From Nitrospiraceae bacterium (GTDB taxonomy: Bacteria > Nitrospirota > Nitrospiria > Nitrospirales > Nitrospiraceae): a stretch of 64,000 bases of DNA. Under the pieces are notes generated by a model that ran no database searches, had not been told where the DNA came from, and saw only the letters and a list, made by a program, of their open reading frames with translations. The position numbers and the translations under genes were made by a program. Where the stretch lies: NCBI GenBank assembly GCA_919902505.1, contig CAKKRE010000012.1, positions 1 through 64,000 on the forward strand, given 5' to 3'. Shown here in pieces: positions 59,618-64,000 of this stretch (within the stretch, counting starts at the first letter, position 1; each line of letters starts with the position of its first letter).

Positions 59618-60424
59618 ATGCAACATAAGAGTCGCGATGATTCTCGAGTTTCACATTTTACGCATGACGTTTTCCGCCCGTTCATCCTGGCCTGGCATTT
59701 CCTTACGGCGATTCCGATCAGTCGGAGCCACCATGAGCCCTCGTCCGCGGAGTTGGCTACGTCGATGGCCTGGTACTCCACGGTCGGGCTTCTGATCGGC
59801 GGATTACTTGTGGCGGCTGACCAGGGCTTGCGCTTGTTCTTGACGGCCGAGGTGGTCAATGTCCTGCTGATCGTCCTGCTGGTGCTCCTGACACGCGGGC
59901 TGCATCAAGACGGGCTCGCGGACACCCTGGATGGCCTGGCGGGCGGGCGGACCGCAGCCGATCGGCTGCGCATCATGCGCGATCCGAGCGTGGGGGCACT
60001 GGGCGCGACCGGTCTCTTTCTCTCCCTGTTGTTACGCTATGCCGGTTTGCTCGCCCTCCCTCAACCGCTGCGCCTTCCCGTTCTACTCTGTATGCCGGCG
60101 CTGGGCCGTTGGGCGATGGTGTCCGTCGCCTGGGCCTCTCCCTATGCCAGGCGAGAAGGTGGGCTGGCGGCGGCGTTTCTGACTCATCTCTCCTGGCAAC
60201 ATGTGTTGCTGTCGAGTTTCGTGGTGGCCTGTGCGCTGATGGCCGGACTAGGAGTGATGGCGGCAGCGGCGACCATCGGGTTGGGAGCCGTGATGGTGGT
60301 GGTGGTGCGGCGGGGTTGTCGGACATGGTTCGGCGGAGTGACGGGAGATCTGCTCGGCGCCACGAATGAATTGATCGAAATACTTTTCCTCTTGTTGATC
60401 CCGCTGTTGGTGATGGCGCGATGA
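59618..60424 (+). CDS. cobS: Adenosylcobinamide-GDP ribazoletransferase
   Basis: The membrane protein has the CobS opening FRPFILAWHFLTAIPISR, the LLTRGLHQDGLADTLDGLAGGR motif and the RIMRDPSVGALGATGL motif, with about six helices. It joins adenosylcobinamide-GDP to alpha-ribazole. An in-frame GTG at 59546 would give 292 aa, but it lies in the heptamer array, so I favour the ATG at 59618 (268 aa), with modest certainty. It overlaps cbiB by ATGA. Confidence 0.88.
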   Translation: MQHKSRDDSRVSHFTHDVFRPFILAWHFLTAIPISRSHHEPSSAELATSMAWYSTVGLLIGGLLVAADQGLRLFLTAEVVNVLLIVLLVLLTRGLHQDGLADTLDGLAGGRTAADRLRIMRDPSVGALGATGLFLSLLLRYAGLLALPQPLRLPVLLCMPALGRWAMVSVAWASPYARREGGLAAAFLTHLSWQHVLLSSFVVACALMAGLGVMAAAATIGLGAVMVVVVRRGCRTWFGGVTGDLLGATNELIEILFLLLIPLLVMAR

Positions 60425-61377
60425 CCGGCGGCGAGTTGGTGTTGGCGGCGGCGCTGGATGTCGTGGCGGGAGATCCCCGTTGGTTGCCCCATCCGGTACG
60501 GGGCATGGGTATGCTCATTGCCTGGTACGATCACCGGGTCAGAACATTCTGCCGGAGTGATCAATCCTTACAAATCGCCGGAGCCTGTCTTGCGCTGGGG
60601 CTGCCGGCGGCGGTCTATGCGGCGGCCACCTGGCTGATTGCGCAGGCGGCTGCATATTCTCCGCTACTCGGACAACTGGTCGGGATCGGCTTGGCCTATA
60701 CCTCACTGGCGGGCCGTGATCTCTTCGATCATGTTCAACCGGTCAGTCGTGCGTTGCAGGAGGGGAATCTTGCAGCGGCGCGCGAGGCCGTGGCCAGGAT
60801 TGTCGGTCGGGACAGCGCCACATTGGAAGAACCGGAGATCGTGCGCGCCACGGTGGAGACGATCGCCGAAAGCACTTCCGACGGCATTATTGCGCCGCTC
60901 GTATACCTCTCCCTTGGCGGCGCGCCGCTCGCGCTGGCCTATAAGGCGGTGAATACGCTCGACTCGATGGTGGGACACCACGATGACCGGTATGAACATT
61001 TCGGCTGGGCCTCGGCACGGTTGGACGATGTGATGAACTGGGTACCTGCCCGGCTGACGGGCGGCTTCATCGCGCTGGCCTCTGGTCTGGCGACCGCTCA
61101 GTGGCATCGTGTGCAGGACAGTTGGTGCATCCTGCATCGGGACGGCGATAAACATTCCAGCCCGAACAGCGGCCTGCCGGAAGCGGCCATGGCCGGCGCA
61201 TTGGGCGTGCAACTCGGCGGCCTGAACTATTACGACGGGGTGCCCCACGAGGGTGAATTGATCGGCGACGACGGCATCGTGTTGTCACCTGGGCACATCG
61301 ATCAGGCTACCCGCATCATGGTGATCGCTGCGGGGCTGGGTCTCTTCTTTGCGCTACTCTCCCTATGGGTATCATGA
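60421..61377 (+). CDS. cbiB: Adenosylcobinamide-phosphate synthase
   Basis: The 318-aa membrane protein has AALDVVAGDPRWLPHPVRGMG, VGRDSATLEEPEIVRATVETIAESTSDGIIAPL and AVNTLDSMVGHHDDRYEHFGWASARLDD, all typical of CbiB/CobD. It attaches aminopropanol phosphate to adenosylcobyric acid. Start and stop codons overlap those of its neighbours. In some nomenclatures this gene is called cobD. Confidence 0.93.
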   Translation: MTGGELVLAAALDVVAGDPRWLPHPVRGMGMLIAWYDHRVRTFCRSDQSLQIAGACLALGLPAAVYAAATWLIAQAAAYSPLLGQLVGIGLAYTSLAGRDLFDHVQPVSRALQEGNLAAAREAVARIVGRDSATLEEPEIVRATVETIAESTSDGIIAPLVYLSLGGAPLALAYKAVNTLDSMVGHHDDRYEHFGWASARLDDVMNWVPARLTGGFIALASGLATAQWHRVQDSWCILHRDGDKHSSPNSGLPEAAMAGALGVQLGGLNYYDGVPHEGELIGDDGIVLSPGHIDQATRIMVIAAGLGLFFALLSLWVS

Positions 61378-62483
61378 GACGCATCGGTCACGGCGGGGAT
61401 GTGTATGCGGCGGCCCGTGAGTTAGGGCGAGATCTCCACCGTCTCCTCGATTTCAGCGCCAGCATCAATCCCTTGGGGCCGTCCCCCGCCGCAGTGCGGA
61501 CCCTTCGAGGAGCCGAGGCCTTGCTCGGTCATTATCCAGACCCGGCCTGTTGGGGGCTGCGGCAGGCGCTGGCCGCGTATTGGCATCGTCCGAGTCAGGA
61601 GTTTCTAGTCGGCAACGGATCGACCGAGTTGATCCATCTTCTTCCCAGGACATTGGGGATCAGGCATCTCCTGTTGATCGGCCCGACGTTTTCCGAATAT
61701 GCCGAGGCGATGACACGCTCCGGAGGACAGGTCACCATGTTGATGGCGGATCGTGCCGACGGATATCGTCCTCCGCTGGAGTTGGTCCTCGCAGCGCTGC
61801 AGAAGCGGCGGCAGTCTGCGAGCGGCGCCTATCCCATTGATGCAGTACTCCTCTGTAATCCCAATAGCCCGACCGGTCGCGCCTGCGAGGCTGCCGCCGT
61901 GAGAACGCTTGCGCGTCTGGTGGCCCGCCGGGGGCTCTGGTGTGTCGTGGACGAAACCTTCGCTGAATATGCGGATCACGCGTCGATCTTGTCCCAGCCT
62001 CTTCCCTCACGGACCGTCGTGCTGCGCAGCTTTACCAAGTTTTATGGGTTGCCGGGGCTTCGGGTGGGATACGCGGTGGCCAAGCCGGGCGTGATTGCTC
62101 AAATTGCGACGCAGCAGCCGCCCTGGTCGGTGAATATGGTGGCGCAGCAAACTGCCCTCGCCGCCTTGCTGGATGTGCGACACGCCGGGCGAAGTCTTGG
62201 TTTTATGGAACGGGAGCGAGCCCGCTTTCAGAAGGCACTGACCCGGTTGCCCGGTTGCACGGTCTTTCCCTCTGCCGCCAATTTTCTGCTGATAGAGTTG
62301 CCGGTCGGGCAGAAAGCGGCGGCCCTGGTAGCCGCGCTTCGCCGGCAGGGACTCTTGATAAGGGATTGTTCGCAAGTGCCTGGGCTGAATGGCCGTTCGG
62401 TGCGCGTCGCAGTGCGTCCCAGGGCCGACAATGATCGCCTCCTGCGAGCCCTGTCGGTTCTCCTTCGCAAGGGTGGCGCATGA
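61374..62483 (+). CDS. cobD: Threonine-phosphate decarboxylase (CobD, class I/II aminotransferase fold)
   Basis: I start at the ATG at 61374, which overlaps the cbiB stop. The 369-aa PLP enzyme has RRIGHGGDVYAAARELG, LDFSASINPLGPSP, VLLCNPNSPTGRACE and the PLP-lysine region VVLRSFTKFYGLPGLRVGYAV. It makes (R)-1-amino-2-propanol phosphate for CbiB, its direct neighbour. Histidinol-phosphate aminotransferase is the alternative, made unlikely by context. Confidence 0.88.
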   Translation: MRRIGHGGDVYAAARELGRDLHRLLDFSASINPLGPSPAAVRTLRGAEALLGHYPDPACWGLRQALAAYWHRPSQEFLVGNGSTELIHLLPRTLGIRHLLLIGPTFSEYAEAMTRSGGQVTMLMADRADGYRPPLELVLAALQKRRQSASGAYPIDAVLLCNPNSPTGRACEAAAVRTLARLVARRGLWCVVDETFAEYADHASILSQPLPSRTVVLRSFTKFYGLPGLRVGYAVAKPGVIAQIATQQPPWSVNMVAQQTALAALLDVRHAGRSLGFMERERARFQKALTRLPGCTVFPSAANFLLIELPVGQKAAALVAALRRQGLLIRDCSQVPGLNGRSVRVAVRPRADNDRLLRALSVLLRKGGA

Positions 62484-63208
62484 CGAGGTGTCCGGATGGT
62501 TTCACCACTCGCTCTCGAATTGCCAAGGACACGCTCATCCTCGATCTGGGAACCCGCATGCGGGTGTTGTCGTCCGCTCCAAGAGGGGGAGGGCTTCGAA
62601 CGACGCGCTACATAGTGAATCATCGGGTGCCCTCCAATCCTGTTCGGCAGGCGACTCATTCGAAGTGGGAACATCCTGCCCGTTACCTCAAGCGAATCGC
62701 GGTGGATTTGGGAGTGGATCCTGATTGTGTCGGCCTGATGACAGCAGTTCCGATGAAACAGGTCGTGACCTGTCGTAAGGCGCAGGATGGAATCTGGGTC
62801 GAGTGTTTTGCCACGGTCGGTGTCACCAACGCGGTGCGGGCAGGTGAGCCGCCACCGCGAGAAGAGAGTGAGAGCAAAGTCGACCGAGCCGGGACGATCA
62901 ATCTGATGGTGGTCACCAATGCCTGCCTCGCCGTGCCGGCCCTGGTCTGTGCGGTGCAGGTGGTGACGGAGAGCAAAACCGGGGTGTTGCGTGACCATGC
63001 GGTGCCCAGTTGGACCGGTCGTCCCGGCGCGACCGGCACGGGAACGGACGCAGTGGTCGTCGCCTGTGCCCTGCGGGGGAATGGCCTGCGGTCGGACTAT
63101 GCCGGAACCCATACTGTGATCGGGTCCTTGATCGGACGAGTCGTCGCCGAGTGCCTGAAACAAGGTCTGGCTAGCGCGACGGAGTGGACTGCAACACATC
63201 GCGGCTGA
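62480..63208 (+). CDS. cbiZ: Adenosylcobinamide amidohydrolase
   Basis: The 242-aa protein has ILDLGTRMRVLSSAPRGGGL, GLMTAVPMKQVVTC and RAGTINLMVVTNACLAVPALVCAVQVVTESKTGVL, and ends in a VPSWTGRPGATGTGTDAVVVAC segment, as in CbiZ. This enzyme cuts the nucleotide loop off foreign corrinoids so they can be rebuilt with the cell's own lower ligand. It points to salvage of imported cobamides. Confidence 0.9.
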   Translation: MTRCPDGFTTRSRIAKDTLILDLGTRMRVLSSAPRGGGLRTTRYIVNHRVPSNPVRQATHSKWEHPARYLKRIAVDLGVDPDCVGLMTAVPMKQVVTCRKAQDGIWVECFATVGVTNAVRAGEPPPREESESKVDRAGTINLMVVTNACLAVPALVCAVQVVTESKTGVLRDHAVPSWTGRPGATGTGTDAVVVACALRGNGLRSDYAGTHTVIGSLIGRVVAECLKQGLASATEWTATHRG

Positions 63209-63224
63209 CCATTCATCATTTCCT

Positions 63225-64000
63225 ATGTCCCAATCACCTCGTGCCAAAGCCATCGCGATCCTGGGGACCGGCTCGGACGTCGGGAAAAGCATGATCACGT
63301 CGGGGCTCTGCCGGCTGTTGCATCGCGCCGGGTTCCGCGTCGCGCCTTTCAAGGCGCAGAATATGTCATTGAACTCCTTTGTCACGCCGGAGGGTGGAGA
63401 GATCGGGCGTGCTCAGGCCCTGCAAGCCGAAGCCTGTGGAATTCCCCCCCATGTAGATATGAATCCCATTCTGCTCAAGCCGGAATCCGATTCCAGGTCG
63501 CAGATCATCGTGCAGGGAAAAGTGTTTGCCACGCGCGAGGCCCGGGCCTATTTCGCGCGCAGCCGGGACTCTGAATTGTTTCAGGCGGTGGAACGCAGTT
63601 ACCACCGCCTCGCCTCGCAGTATGAGGTCATGGTCATCGAAGGCGCCGGCAGCGCTGCGGAGGTCAATCTGCGAGATCGCGACCTGGTGAACTGGCCGGT
63701 CGTCGAGATGGCCGATGCCAAGGTGGTGTTGGTGGGGGATATCGATCGCGGCGGCGTGTTCGCGCAGATTATCGGCACGCTCGATCTCATCGCGCCGGAG
63801 GAGCGCGACCGGGTGTGCGGGATCGTCATCAACAAGTTCCGGGGAGACGCGGCGCTCTTTGCCGACGGCGTCCGTTTTTTGACGGAGCGGACAGGGATTC
63901 CTGTGCTGGGCGTCTTGCCGTTTTTGCGCGACCTGGCACTCGATCAGGAGGATAGTCTGGACGTCGATATCCGACGACAGGTCGCGTTTCAGCGTGACCG
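63225..64000 (+). CDS. cobQ: Cobyric acid synthase, 3-prime end outside window
   Basis: The gene starts at the ATG at 63225 and runs off the window; 258 codons are visible. It has AIAILGTGSDVGKSMITSGLCRLLHRAGFRVAPFKAQNMSLNSFVTPEGGEIGRAQALQAEACGIPP in pieces typical of CobQ/CbiP, and VVLVGDIDRGGVFAQIIGTL. It amidates side chains b, d, e and g of the corrin ring. The C-terminal glutaminase domain lies beyond 64000. Confidence 0.92.
   Translation, partial: MSQSPRAKAIAILGTGSDVGKSMITSGLCRLLHRAGFRVAPFKAQNMSLNSFVTPEGGEIGRAQALQAEACGIPPHVDMNPILLKPESDSRSQIIVQGKVFATREARAYFARSRDSELFQAVERSYHRLASQYEVMVIEGAGSAAEVNLRDRDLVNWPVVEMADAKVVLVGDIDRGGVFAQIIGTLDLIAPEERDRVCGIVINKFRGDAALFADGVRFLTERTGIPVLGVLPFLRDLALDQEDSLDVDIRRQVAFQRD

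Noticed and set aside
1-64000. tRNA or rRNA genes
   Set aside because: No cloverleaf with a TTC-containing T-loop or rRNA-like stretch was recognised on either strand.

Overview
The window looks like a chromosomal segment of a GC-rich Gram-negative bacterium with an outer membrane (Wza-type export proteins, a TonB-dependent receptor, lipoproteins). The gene content, an exosortase-linked exopolysaccharide cluster followed by a late-cobalamin cluster, and the GTGAARC heptamer arrays recall Nitrospira/Nitrospirota. That assignment is an inference; no 16S rRNA or nitrite oxidoreductase gene is present to confirm it.

Region 1 (about 0.1-38.5 kb) is a large exopolysaccharide/surface-glycan cluster, almost all on the + strand. 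It opens with a NusG/RfaH-like (UpxY-type) antiterminator, an orphan IS3 OrfA-like fragment, two tandem Wza-like export proteins, an outer-membrane beta-barrel and a Wzm/Wzt-type ABC exporter whose ATPase carries a C-terminal glycan-binding-type domain. Then follow about eight glycosyltransferases, three polysaccharide-deacetylase-like proteins, two asparagine-synthase-type amidotransferases, an O-antigen ligase/polymerase-like membrane protein, a GT39-like membrane transferase, methyltransferases, sugar-nucleotide enzymes and a FemAB-like acyltransferase. A WbpB-WbpD-like fusion, a WbpE-like aminotransferase and a WbpI-like 2-epimerase together resemble the UDP-GlcNAc3NAcA / UDP-ManNAc3NAcA route. 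The stretch 17.5-24.4 kb is visibly more AT-rich than its flanks and holds the only oppositely oriented gene of the cluster, a secreted parallel beta-helix protein.

Region 2 (38.8-47.6 kb) has a truncated IS481-type transposase, a 60-aa protein with a PEP-CTERM-like tail and a His/Trp/Tyr-rich head, the exosortase itself, a PglE-like aminotransferase, a fused phosphoglycosyltransferase/4,6-dehydratase (PglC-PglF-like), a Wzc-like BY-kinase and a small PRC-barrel-like protein. These genes would make and load the initiating sugar, control chain length and sort protein to the envelope.

Region 3 (47.9-49.2 kb) holds a small lipoprotein, ribosomal protein L28 and a SemiSWEET-like transporter.

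Region 4 (49.3-64 kb) is a cobalamin uptake/salvage/late-synthesis operon: riboswitch 1 - btuF-btuC-btuD - riboswitch 2 - btuB - cbiA - cobO - a CWC protein - pduO-type adenosyltransferase - cobU - cobT - cobS - cbiB - cobD - cbiZ - cobQ (cut by the window end). Riboswitch 1 is followed by mutually exclusive antiterminator/terminator hairpins. Riboswitch 2 is followed by a hairpin that covers the btuB Shine-Dalgarno. Both riboswitches carry heptamer arrays in a peripheral stem.
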